DNA from: Membranipora membranacea
Lineage: Eukaryota; Bryozoa; Gymnolaemata; Cheilostomatida; Membraniporidae
Assembly: GCA_914767715.1 (NCBI GenBank)
Contig: OU612071.1
Coordinates: forward strand, 28,271,681-28,335,680
Length of the DNA: 64,000 nucleotides
Direction: 5' to 3'
Part shown: positions 35,901 through 46,309 of the stretch, one piece after another
Numbering within the stretch: position 1 is the stretch's first letter
Layout: the number at the start of each line of letters is the position of its first letter
The notes under the pieces: generated by a model
The model's input: only the letters and a program-made list of their open reading frames with translations
Database searches by the model: none
What the model was told of the DNA's origin: nothing
Translations under genes and position numbers: made by a program

Positions 35901-38900
35901 CAGTACTTGATATGAACTCTCAACTTAAAGATTTTGGCTGGCCAGCCTAAGCCATCCTCATACCAAGGAGTAACAGGGGAACAAGCTTTATTAAATTCTA
36001 GTCAATACTTACTCCTCAATGGTCTTATCTCATGTCTTGCCTCAACTAGTTTCCTGTGTGATGTTCGACCATCATGGCATATTATCATATGTTATTATTT
36101 GATTATGCTGTAGAGTTTGCGAGTTCAGATCATGGATTATTTTATGCTGTAGAGTTTGCGAGTTCAGATCACGGATTATTTTATGCTGTAGAGTTTGCGA
36201 GTTCAGATCACGGATTATTTTATGCTGTAGAGTTTGCGATTTCAGATCATGGATTATTTTATGCTGTAGAGTTTGCGAGTTCAGTTCATGGATTATTTTA
36301 TGCTGTAGAGTTTGCGAGTTCAGATCACGGATTATTTTATGCTGTAGAGTTTGCGAGTTCAGATCACGGATTATTTTATGCTGTAGAGTTTGCGAGTTCA
36401 GATCATGGATTATTTTATGCTGTAGAGTTTGCGAGTTCAGATCATGGATTATTTTATGCTGTAGAGTTTGCGAGTTCAGATCACGGATTATTTTATGCTG
36501 TAGAGTTTGCGAGTTCAGATCACGGATTATTTTATGCTGTAGAGTTTGCGATTTCAGATCACGGATTATTTTATGCTGTAGAGTTTGCGAGTTCAGATCA
36601 TGGATTATTTTATGCTGTAGAGTTTGCGAGTTCAGATCATGGATTATTTTATGCTGTAGAGTTTGCGAGTTCAGATCACGGATTATTTTATGCTGTAGAG
36701 TTTGCGAGTTCAGATCATGGATTATTTTATGCTGTAGAGTTTGCGAGTTCAGATCACGGATTATTTTATGCTGTAGAGTTTGCGAGTTCAGATCACGGAT
36801 TATTTTATGCTGTAGAGTTTGCGAGTTCAGATCATGGATTTATTATATGCTGTAGAGTTTGCGAGTTCAGATCATGGATTATTTTATGCTGTAGAGTTTG
36901 CGAGTTCAGATCACGGATTATTTTATGCTGTAGAGTTTGCGAGTTCAGATCATGGATTATTTTATGCTGTAGAGTTTGCGAGTTCAGATCACGGATTATT
37001 TTATGCTGTAGAGTTTGCGAGTTCAGATCACGGATTATTTTATGCTGTAGAGTTTGCGAGTTCAGATCATGGATTTATTATATGCTGTAGAGTTTGCGAG
37101 TTCAGATCACGGATTATTTTATGCTGTAGAGTTTGCGAGTTCAGATCACGGATTATTTTATGCTGTAGAGTTTGCGAGTTCAGATCATGGATTATTATAT
37201 GCTGTAGAGTTTGCGAGTTCAGATCATGGATTATTACCAGACGCCGGGATGATAGAAGGGAGATTATTCGTCTCAGCCTGGGAGGCGGGACTCGAGAATG
37301 TACAGAATGATATATATACACTCATCGCACACGCTACTGAGGTATGTATCATACTTACTTTACAGCATCGTTAGTTTGCTTGATATTCACCACCAGGTGA
37401 TTGATGCCGCAGGAGTAGTCGTTTGATTAAAATTTGGGAAGCTTGCACACTGCAGCGCCCAGCACTCTCAGGTGTATTTACTTCATGTAGTGTGGTAACT
37501 GTGACTTTGATTCTGTCTAGTAATCTACATTTGTAACATGCGGGTAAATATATATGGATGTGTTCTACTCATTGAGAATGGGCAGCTTAGCTTCATGTTA
37601 TAAATCCTGCCTCTAACACTGCCCATCATGCCTTTTATATCTCTCTTTTTAATTAATCCAAGTATGGGGAAGATAAATTATCACAAAATTGTAATTATTT
37701 TAAGTGTAAACCGCCTGGAATTAATTCTGGTGATCAAAGTCAAGTGGTCACTGTCAGGGCACTAAACCTGGGAGGATCTGAATCCTGAGTTTTGCTTATA
37801 CCCATACCAAGTCACGTAGTATCATATCATGGAGTAGGAGGTGGCTCAGTGGTTAGAGCGCCGGACTTTCATCATGCAAGTGTTGAAAGTCGTGGGTTCG
37901 AATCCCACTGCAGTCCACTGACTACTGGGAGTTGTTGGACCCCCAGGTGTGCTCCGACCTGCCTACAAACTGAGAGCAAATTGGCGCAGTCATTGCAGCC
38001 TCGCCCTTAAGGCACACTATTTCGCCGCCACGATGTGGTGAGTGACCAACCATTGGGATTTTAACCAACATTTTTTAACCAAAGGCGCAAAATACCCTGT
38101 GTATGAACAGGTTAGGACTTGGGGCTTCTGTAAGCATTCCCAACAAGGTCCAGACGCAGAACCTAAAGTGCAATTTAAGGCTCTCCGGGTTCCATTGGTT
38201 TTTAGGGTGACATTTTCAGTTAAGATTGTCAATAAAAATTAACTGTATATTCCGGATGAATATGAGGGGAAAGCTGAGTAACTGGAGATTAATCTTAGTG
38301 GTTGAGAGCCCTGGTCACTGTACTTTTTGTCCGCTTTCGGCTGTTTTTGTGAATCTACTGATTTCAATCACTATTTATATTTACAGCATATACTCAAAGA
38401 CATAGTAACACATGTGGTCACTAGTCGGAGAGGCTACCGTATATCCCGCACTAATCAAATCAAAAGACACGTGGGTGTGGACGCTCCTGTGTGCTATCTG
38501 GAGGGAATATACAGTAACAGTCAGGGCTCACAACACTCAACACATGATACACAGTGAGTGGTCCTATAATTTACAGGCAGGTGGCTCCTAGGTTTTGTCG
38601 ATGGTATCATCATTTATTTGTGTAAGAATTTTTTTGACAGAGAATCAGCCTTTAACTCAATTTCATGCATGACAACATAACCGCATCACTGCGCCTTGGA
38701 ATTCAACGAAAGCAGAAATCTTTAAATTCAGCATACGACCACGTTTTATTTGCTGAGGAGTTTCACACTCAGCTAATAAATATTTTGTGAAATGATTTAA
38801 TTTGACAGGGAGAACAGTTTACTGAGAGCTCAAAGAGATGAAGCAGACTCTGTGCAGTCATTGGCTAGATCAGGTCATGTGACTCAATCCTCTCAGCCAA

Positions 38901-39429
38901 TCACAGTTCAAGATACCTTTGTGGCATTGCAGGTAGGATAGTTTATTTTTAGCCTGCCCGTTGTGCTTGGCTACCAAAGTTGTTTTGTTTTCTCTATTGG
39001 GAAGGATATAATTTTGTTCACCTATGTGTGTGACTCTCTTGTTTTCATTTCATCAAACAGGAATAAGACGCGACTAGGAATTAGATATCCTATAAATAGT
39101 GAATGGTTGTTAATGTGTAGATATTACTCAGCTGCGGCGACAATTGTTTATCTTCTTACTATGTATTAACCTCTCCGCCCCCCCCCTCTCACACACAGGC
39201 TGATCCAGGAGTTATCTCCTCTCATGTCATGTACACATTAGCTCTGGAGAGACTTTGTACTCGATTACATCATCCTAGTCAGGAGGAGATGTCAGCTAAG
39301 CGCAACGAGTTAGCTGAGGCTCTCACTAACATAGCCAGGCAGAGGCTGCTAGCCGCTGCCCACTCATCATCATCGGCTAGTCAGCATGGAGCTCAGGCTA
39401 CTCTCAGTAGAAGAAGCACTGCCAGCTGA
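32967..39429 (+). CDS. TADA1: TADA1, SAGA complex transcriptional adapter 1
   Basis: Ten coding exons join in phase: 32967-33037, 33307-33343, 33687-33741, 34440-34505, 34858-35039, 35407-35482, 37208-37341, 38387-38553, 38809-38932 and 39199-39429, giving 380 aa (human TADA1 is about 335). The N-terminus has KYLHLMGSWFKGKLSKDEFD, then RTHNEFLLAMLKRCQ, the conserved SAGA-Tad1 motif. A Ser/Thr/Pro-rich linker is followed by RFQPANQLRQ, then MIEGRLFVSAWEAGLENVQ, then HILKDIVTHVVTSRRGYRI (histone-fold-like part) and VISSHVMYTLALERLCTRLHH. TADA1 is a structural subunit of the nuclear SAGA histone acetyltransferase coactivator. The start ATG follows a possible 5'UTR acceptor. The exon 7 acceptor lies in the last unit of a 39-bp minisatellite that repeats the same acceptor 29 times, so the exact exon 7 start is ambiguous. 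Intron 7 holds two SINE sequences. Confidence 0.93.
36104..37226 (+). repeat. 39-bp minisatellite of 29 copies containing the TADA1 exon 7 splice acceptor
   Basis: The unit is 'tatgctgtag|agtttgcgag' followed by 'ttcagatcacggattattt'. It joins a pyrimidine-rich tract, the intron 6 AG, and the first coding bases of exon 7 (FASSDHGLL). Acceptor AGs recur from 36112-36113 to 37206-37207. Twenty-seven periods are 39 bp. Two units, near 36838 and 37073, carry one extra base. Variation is otherwise limited to C/T in 'cacgg/catgg' and rare changes, which indicates recent expansion. Confidence 0.95.
37394..37482 (+). repeat. fragment of the 27.2-kb SINE-like family
   Basis: It shares 'aggtgattgatgccgcagga', 'ttaaaatttgggaagct' and 'cagcgcccagcactctcagg' with the reverse complement of 27205-27330. 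It lies in TADA1 intron 7. Confidence 0.65.
37834..38045 (+). mobile_element. tRNA-derived SINE
   Basis: Box A 'tggctcagtggttagagcg' and a perfect box B 'gggttcgaatccc' are followed by the family body 'gctccgacctgcctacaaac' and 'gcagcctcgcccttaaggc'. It is the better-preserved of two copies (the other is at 13457-13656, minus) and sits in TADA1 intron 7. Confidence 0.9.
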
Positions 39430-39827
39430 TCACCTATTTTCAAGTTGTAGTAATCAAAAGAACTGGAACTGTAGAGCAATCCCACACTAGTGTGATCCCT
39501 AAACATGGAGATCAATTAATGAATTGATGTGATATATCTTTTTCTCAAGTTAAATACACACAGAGACAGCAACGGCTGTTGATATGTAAATGTATATACA
39601 TCAGACTTGTGTGCCGATGAATCAAACAGACACACCTCTAGATAAGGCATTAAGGAAATATTTCTATACCTTACCTATCTCTGCTTACTAGAATTTTGAA
39701 CAGATGGCCAGTATTTAGTTTTCATGCCACTATTTATAAGTTTTGTGCAATTATGGACTGAAGATTTGAAGTAACACAACATACCTTTGCTAAAATAAAA
39801 TTTTTCCTGATAAAAGACATGACAATG

Positions 39828-40045
39828 ATATACATGACAATGATATACATGACAATGATATACATGACAATGATATACCTGACAATGATATACATGACAA
39901 TGATATACATGACAATGATATACATGACAATGATATACATGACAATGATATACATGACAATGATATACATGACAATGATATACATGACAATGATATACCT
40001 GACAATGATATACATGACAATGATATACATGACAATGATATACAA
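39828..40045. repeat. 15-bp minisatellite, about 14-15 copies
   Basis: The unit is 'atgacaatgatatac', nearly perfect, with 'cctgacaatg' variants twice. It is open in several frames only because 15 is a multiple of three. It lies about 400 bp downstream of the TADA1 stop. Confidence 0.93.
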
Positions 40046-40049
40046 TGAT

Positions 40050-41500
40050 ATACCTCAGTCTCAGTCTCAGTTTATGGTTACCATAGGGTTATAGTAGTTA
40101 GCCATGAACCCCAAAATGTGTTCTAATTGCATCATTTCGTTCCTTAGGGCGACTTTGGAACAGTCTATGTAAAAATATTTCCCATATGCGCTATGTTAAG
40201 TGTCTTGATTTTATCTCTTGTTAATAATGGGGAGTTCTTTTGCCTTATTTCTCTCATTCTGTTTTAAAATAGTTTTCTGGAAATTGAGAGAATTGTGGGA
40301 TTTTTTAATTTCGCTTCGATTGTTTCAATCCGTAGATTAAGAAATAAATGCTCTCTACTGGCTTGCAGGTGATGGACACATGGGTAACGGAGCTCAGTAG
40401 TCTGTAGACTGTAATGTAATCATTAAAACCCAGGACATCTAACACCTGTATGTCAAAGGTTAGGCGCCCTATACCACCTTCTTATAACTTTTCTAACTAG
40501 GCGCAATCGCAACCACATTTAATTGTAAAGCACTGGATTATCCTACATCGATCAGAAGGAAAGCAACTCCCAACTTCCATAATTTTGCCGTGGCCATCAG
40601 CATCATGTGAGTTTAATACCTGAATATTATTAACAATTTGTCTTTTTCCACTTTATCAAACAAAATCTGACACTTTGAAACAGAATCGAGTGTAATAGTG
40701 ATAGTTATAAAATACAGTATAACAATCCACAGTCTAAGCAATATTTGTTTTCAAAATGTAACGGTGAAAAATGGGTGTACCATAAAAATTCCTTGTGATT
40801 TTCTGTTTGATGGCAAAATTGCTCAACTACCAAGATGAGTTGTGGCTGTGTTTCTCAATGCTCAACATACTGATCTTGGTCATATTCTAGATCACAAGCT
40901 ATTATTTTCCGATGGTGCAATTGGGTTTTCCATTAAGCTGCATGATGGGAATCCCAGCTCCCAATAGTTCAATGATTTGTTGCATTCTCATTGGTCCTCC
41001 AAGTAATGATTATTAAGCGGGGAAATGGGATTTCCAATTTCCCATTTTTTTTGGAGAAATAGCATGACTCATACAATTACCCTCCCTGCTGCCTTCCAAA
41101 TAGCCAGGTGAGGCTTCTCTAGGTTTAACCTTACCAACAGCAGGCCCTTAGTTAACTTATACCACGCTGAGTTACCAGCTTAGATTCCTCGTAGATAGAA
41201 GCTGATTTCTTATAGAAAAGTTGTTCTGTAGTGCATACAGGTGTATGTATAATAAGTGATGGAGATTCATGAATTCGCTCTATGAGTGCGGATATGAAAG
41301 TCTTGAAATAAATATATCATTTCATTATATAATTATTTATTTTTATGATATTCTTGAACTGACAGTTAAAGATACTTCATGTATTTGAAGATTAAAGTGA
41401 GACGAAAATTTCCCATCCATATGTTTAATTGGACTATGAAGTCCAGAGCAGTGGTCATGGAGATCGGATAGTCTGATTGTCTCCTACGAGCCGAGCTAAG
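40050..41500. other. no gene recognised
   Basis: AT-rich intergenic sequence downstream of TADA1. No exon, RNA or clear repeat seen. Confidence 0.4.
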
Positions 41501-41507
41501 CCAAAAA

Positions 41508-41711
41508 TCAACATATACAACAATTTGAACAACAATCTAAGATCTTGGCACAACACCACCACAGCAAACGGCACACCACTATTGCGAATAATGTCCAACA
41601 GATGAATCCGATATTATCTTTTACTGTGCCGGGGTCTGCAGAAGAATAAATCACTAAGCCGCAATCGAGGAGAAAGCTGAGAACAACTAGTAGTTTCCAT
41701 GAACTGATCAT
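41508..41711 (-). CDS. possible 67-aa Cys-rich membrane peptide
   Basis: Single open frame starting MISSWKLLVVLSFLLDCGLV, which looks like a signal peptide or first helix. Next come SSADPGTVKDN, a second hydrophobic stretch (IGFICWTLFAIVVCRLLWW), and a tail CCAKILDCCSNCCIC ending at TGA. The tail is dense in cysteines. No homologue recognised, no splice evidence, so it may be a chance ORF. Confidence 0.35.
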   Translation of the reverse strand: MISSWKLLVVLSFLLDCGLVIYSSADPGTVKDNIGFICWTLFAIVVCRLLWWCCAKILDCCSNCCIC

Positions 41712-42181
41712 CCTGATGATAAAATGTGTGTCTTCCTTCCCTCCCCTCTCTGTATGGAGACAACATCCACCTAAAATATATATGAGACGGCATCATTCTA
41801 GGCTGTTGGACCTTTTCGACCTAGGACAGCGCCCAATGCCCAATGCCCGAAACCAAACCTTCTTTTCTCTGAATAATTTCAGTCGGAATCATTTGTTGAT
41901 TTATAGAACAGTGTTTTTTTTGTAATTGTTAGTAGCAATTTCCTATTTCCTATTCTTATCGAATCACCATTAGGATAGTAAGACATGATATGAAAGGTGT
42001 AAGTTAGAAGAGAAGAAAATGATTCTCTGATGTTGGTTTTACTCACGTTCAATATCTCCTGTCATATTTGTTGTTGAATTTGCTGTTCAATTAAAAAATC
42101 CCGAATTCTCCGACAGAGACTTTGTGACTACTGATTTTGTTCAGCTTAATCACATACTGCTGCTGCTTACCTATCACAAAG

Positions 42182-42293
42182 AGGCTATTGATTTCAGGCT
42201 ATTGATTGCAGGCTATTGATTGTAGGCTATTGATTGTAGGCTATTGATTGCAGGCTATTGATTGTAGGCTATTGATTGCAGGCTATTGATAGC
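42182..42293. repeat. 14-bp tandem repeat, about 8 copies
   Basis: The unit is 'aggctattgattgc', with c/t variation at the last base. Confidence 0.93.
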
Positions 42294-42513
42294 ATTCTCT
42301 TCACTGTACTGTGACTATCGCTATGATTGAGTTGAGTTTTATATTGATTTTTCATTACTATAGATAAATAATCTCAGCAAAAAATAAAACAAGCACATTT
42401 TTGTGTCATGAATTAACAATGTACAAATATTTCCAAAATCAGACTTTTTAGTAGCTTAATAACAAATTAGCTGATGATATAGTGTCAAGTAGAACTATTT
42501 GTATAATATTCCG

Positions 42514-42704
42514 ATTACATCGCTACATTAGATCACTACATTAGATCGCTACATTACATCGCTACATTACATCGCTACATTAGATCGCTACATTAGATCG
42601 CTACATTACATCGCTACATTACATCGCTACATTAGATCGCTACATTAGATCGCTACATTACATCGCTACATTAGATCGCTACATTATATTGCTACATTAG
42701 ATGC
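42514..42704. repeat. 13-bp tandem repeat, about 14 copies
   Basis: The unit is 'cgctacattagat', with a variant 'cgctacattacat'. The two variants alternate in a higher-order pattern. Confidence 0.93.
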
Positions 42705-43439
42705 TGCAAAACCCAAATCTGATTCCATGAAACCTGACTCAATGACTCGATCAAACTATCCAGAAAGGATCAATCACTGACTGCTTTGAGTACTACAAGC
42801 AAGGAGTAACAGGGGCTATTACTCCTTGCTACAAGTACCGTAAAAATTACCAAAATAATAAGTTTGCTCCCCTTGTAAAGCTCCCTCCTTCTCGGTGAGA
42901 ACATGTAAGAGAGAGCTGCACGCTTGGGAACAAGTTTTTTTCTCTGTGGTGTTATGAAGCTTATGACACAAATTGGCGACCACTTTAATTACTCAATGGG
43001 TGTTATCTTCCTTTCATCAAGGGAAGGATAACTCCTTATTAATCATTGCATTACTTGCAATCGGTCCCAGACTCCTGTTGCAATAGATCATATTATTTGT
43101 GATTACCTGTGTAAACAAGTCATTCGCACGCAGATTTCCAAATTAACTTCCATATTAAGCATCCGATTCAGAAACTAGATATGTTATGTATCAACTTTAT
43201 TACTGATTAAAACTCCGAAGAGCACATAAGATCATGTTTACTGTATGGGATATGCACAAGGTTGATAATGCAAGGTATACAATACTTGAATATCTGATAC
43301 ATTGATACATGACATAAGTAAAAATGTGTACTCTAAATAATGGTGAAAAAATATTGAATTACATAATAAATCATAAAAATCTCTGAAATAGTGACATAGA
43401 TCTCAGTGCTGTTCGTGATTTCGATTTGATCTGCCTGTA
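42705..43439. other. no gene recognised
   Basis: It contains the short hairpin 'caaggagtaa...ttactccttg' at about 42800-42829, a motif pair also seen at about 17713-17741. Otherwise nothing supported. Confidence 0.4.
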
Positions 43440-43960
43440 ACTGTGTTGTTACGTTTTACCAGTGGCCGTGTGGGTATGTAGCGGGTCATCGGATTGAACT
43501 TTGTATGTATAACGTGTGCTGAGCTAGACTCTGCTAACTGCTTGGCATGAATCACTGTTGGCTTGGTTTGGAAGCATTATTCGTAGACAGAGTCTCTGGT
43601 ATTTCTCCAGCTTCTCACGGTCTTGATTGGAGGGCTGAGGGAACCAGCGGGGTGCGGCATACGTCAGAAGTGGGAAGACACTGGCTTTGCAAAGGCTTCC
43701 ACCGTTGACCCCGATTTTCTAAGATAAATGATGGTTGACATCTGTTGATTAGAGCATCGACATGTGTGGAAAAACAGGGATTACGGTCAAAGGTTACCCC
43801 TAGCAGTTTCACTGAGCCATTGTTTGATTCTGCTGACTGCTTGTGGCAATCCTTTTCTGCGTCAAGAAAAAGATAAAGGTTGACTTTGAGGAATTGAGCA
43901 GCATTTTGATTGTATCACACCAACTGAGGGCGTAGTTGGCTGCTTGTTGTGATTGATCAT
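43440..43960 (-). pseudogene. LINE reverse transcriptase C-terminal fragment
   Basis: On the minus strand: ANYALSWCDTIKMLLNSSKS, then KLLGVTFDRNPCFSTHVDAL, then INRC, and after a frameshift WFPQPSNQDREKLEKYQRLC and LRIMLP. This is the RT thumb and tail of a Jockey/CR1-type LINE. It is frameshifted and truncated. Confidence 0.8.
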
Positions 43961-44236
43961 CTGATGGCAGTGATGGTAGCGTGGTGTGAGGTAAAGTTGG
44001 ATATTCTTGTTTGTGCTTAGCGCAGAATATAATGTGGAATCATCATCATATAGGAATGAACTTAAACTGGATATATGTCCTCAACAGGAAACCAACGCTA
44101 TTCTCTGAAATTTTTACTCCATAAATAAATATTGTAAAGATTGTCTACTCAGATATACTAAGAAGGTGAATGGAACTTCCCAAAACTACCCAAAACAGCA
44201 CCAATATGTTAGTATTTACCTTATTGTACTCATATT

Positions 44237-44419
44237 TCATTCAGTGATAACGTGATATAGTGATAGATAGATGATGTAGTATTGCATCTTATATTGGTCG
44301 ACTAACTGATGTAAGTCTGGTACGGTGATGTTCATACGGAATCGTTTGGGAACATATTTTAGCCGAATAATATACAAACGATCGCTCCTATCATTGATCT
44401 TCAATTTCTTTGATGTCAT
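44237..44419 (-). CDS. possible exon, unrecognised
   Basis: Open frame with KINDRSDRLYIIRLKYVPKR, then FRMNITVPDLHQLVDQYKMQ. Composition is coding-like. It lies about 90 bp downstream of the ORF at 44508-45000 on the same strand, so the two could belong together, but no intron joining them is evident. Confidence 0.22.
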   Translation of the reverse strand: MTSKKLKINDRSDRLYIIRLKYVPKRFRMNITVPDLHQLVDQYKMQYYIIYLSLYHVITE

Positions 44420-44507
44420 AATCAGTTTATTTATATGTCGACCTGGTGTCTGATGCTCCTGTAGTTAGTTTGAGCCCACAAACTCTAATCTCCCATCCAA
44501 TGGCTTA

Positions 44508-45000
44508 TCAAGGGCATTGAAGAATGAGACGGTCCTCTCTTCTCCATTGTGAATGTTTATCTTCTAAATTCCTAATTTTGATGTTCCCATATCTATGATT
44601 GTTTTCTATGCAGCACCAGCGCAATATTGAACGCAGGAATCTACACCTGCAGGAATGATTAACTAAGTGTTTGTACAAAGAATGATTAACTAAGTGTTTG
44701 TACAGAGTGACCGTAGATACTATAAAGCCTATAAGCACTGTGGTGATACAGTAATAGTCTGTTTGGTGTGAGTAGTCGTCTCTCCCTAACAGACAGTAGA
44801 GTGAGAGAAAGGACTGTAGGTAAAGTAAGGCTTTGAGTCGTAAAACAGTCGTCGTCAACTTTTCATATTGTCTGTTGAATCCTGTGTCTTTTGTAAGATT
44901 GCCACCTACAACATTAGAAACAGCCTCGTATGAACATACCTTCCTTCTGATCAAGTCACAATACAACCAAAAGTAAAAATACCCCATATTCAAATACCTA
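44508..45000 (-). CDS. possible multi-pass membrane protein exon, unrecognised
   Basis: After an acceptor (cactgtag) a 163-codon frame stays open to TGA at 44508. It has hydrophobic stretches NMGYFYFWLYCDL, ALLYLQSFLSLYCLLG and YYCITTVLIGFIVSTVTLY, then a basic Cys-rich segment CRCRFLRSILRWCC. The peptide LYKHLVNHS occurs twice in a row, from a 27-bp in-frame duplication. The length and in-frame duplication favour coding, but I recognise no family and found no partner exons. Confidence 0.4.
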
Positions 45001-46309
45001 CAGTGATGACTTCTGATCCATCGATGACCTTAACTTTGAGCAATCTTGACTGCATCCAGCGCTTGGTGAGATACTAGCTTAAAACTTTATTAAGAGTAAT
45101 AGTGCACAATACATAAAAGTACCATTGCACAGGGTCGGACAAAGTAGAATTTTCTCTTAATGAAGCAACATGCATGGTCCCAAAATTCAAGGAAATGGAG
45201 ATCTGTAGTTAAACTGACTCACCTTCAATATCTGTCATAATGCTAGTGCTGTGCGATTAAACAAGAGCTAATATTGGTAAGAAATTACAGATCGAGTTAG
45301 GTGACTGGATCCGAGTAGCCCAACTTTGAATTAGTCAGCAGCAGTTTCGTTAGCACATGATGTATTTAATCGTTCACCTGTTAACCATCCCTCATTTTTA
45401 AAAGCTTTTATTAATCTTCAGTCATATGAATAGGCTGCTAAAAGGTTGCTTGGAATGTGCTAAAATGTACTGAGCAATGCATAAGAATAATGTAAGGACT
45501 TCCATCCCTTTTGTCACATATTAGTATTGTTTTATTCATTATGATCAGAGTCAATAACTGGATTGAACTTCACTGCTTATGTGAAATTTTGATTTAACTC
45601 ATTTAGTTATGTTTTCTTTCAACAACTACACTGATGACTTCTGACATGATACATCCATATGTGATTCTCTGATTGGTGCAGGATGTATCTAGTCATGTAG
45701 GCGTGATGTCACGCTAAAAGCTTCATAGCATTAACTGTAAGATAAGCCGACAACCCTCACATTAACTGTTTTGTATTAAACTTGAAAAAAACACTCATAT
45801 TGCTTCTAAACAACTCATACATTTGTGCATCATGGGATTGGCAAACAAAGCAGTTCAATAAAAGATTAATGTTAGTGACTGCCCGAATAGAAATTCAGGC
45901 TACCATATAATTGTTGATAAGCAGGAGTTATCTACCTTCAACCAGAGAGGAGATAACTAAAAACAATTTATAAACTCTCTTTTTATGTTTTAAATCTTTT
46001 GTTTTTAATTGAATTAAAAAGATCTTTTTAGAGGCAATGGATCGATCTCCTTAATTTTGAACATTTTTCTACATGGACTATAACTTTCTCTGCTTACCAG
46101 GATAAAAACCGCAAGCCATGACTGCGCGAATCACCTGTTATATTTTTAGTAGTTGCGTTGAATTTGACTCATTGACATGATTTTACACAAGTAAGAGGGC
46201 TGACTGGACAGTCTCCTTATTTATTGCCCTTGTTTCCTTTTCTCAATATAGGTTAAGAGCATAGATATAAAAACAGTACTGTTTTTATATTAATGGTTAA
46301 GAGGTACAA
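45001..46309. other. no gene recognised
   Basis: AT-rich. A perfect 26-base palindrome (arms atataaaaacagt) lies at 46265-46290, next to the LINE 3' end. Nothing coding supported. Confidence 0.4.

Noticed and set aside
36074-37090. 338-aa ORF of a 13-residue repeat protein
   Set aside because: It is the TADA1 intron/exon minisatellite read through. The repeat length is a multiple of three, and the bases TGTAG serve as a splice acceptor. No independent start or promoter is supported.
37834-37910. tRNA gene (plus strand)
   Set aside because: Same SINE family as at 13.5 kb; the conserved tail after the tRNA-like head is not part of a tRNA gene.
39734-40094. Repetitive ORFs on both strands (MYIIV..., TMIYM...)
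   Set aside because: Artefact of a 15-bp minisatellite that is open in several frames.
42514-42704. CRISPR-like array
   Set aside because: Contiguous 13-bp repeat without spacers in a eukaryotic genome.
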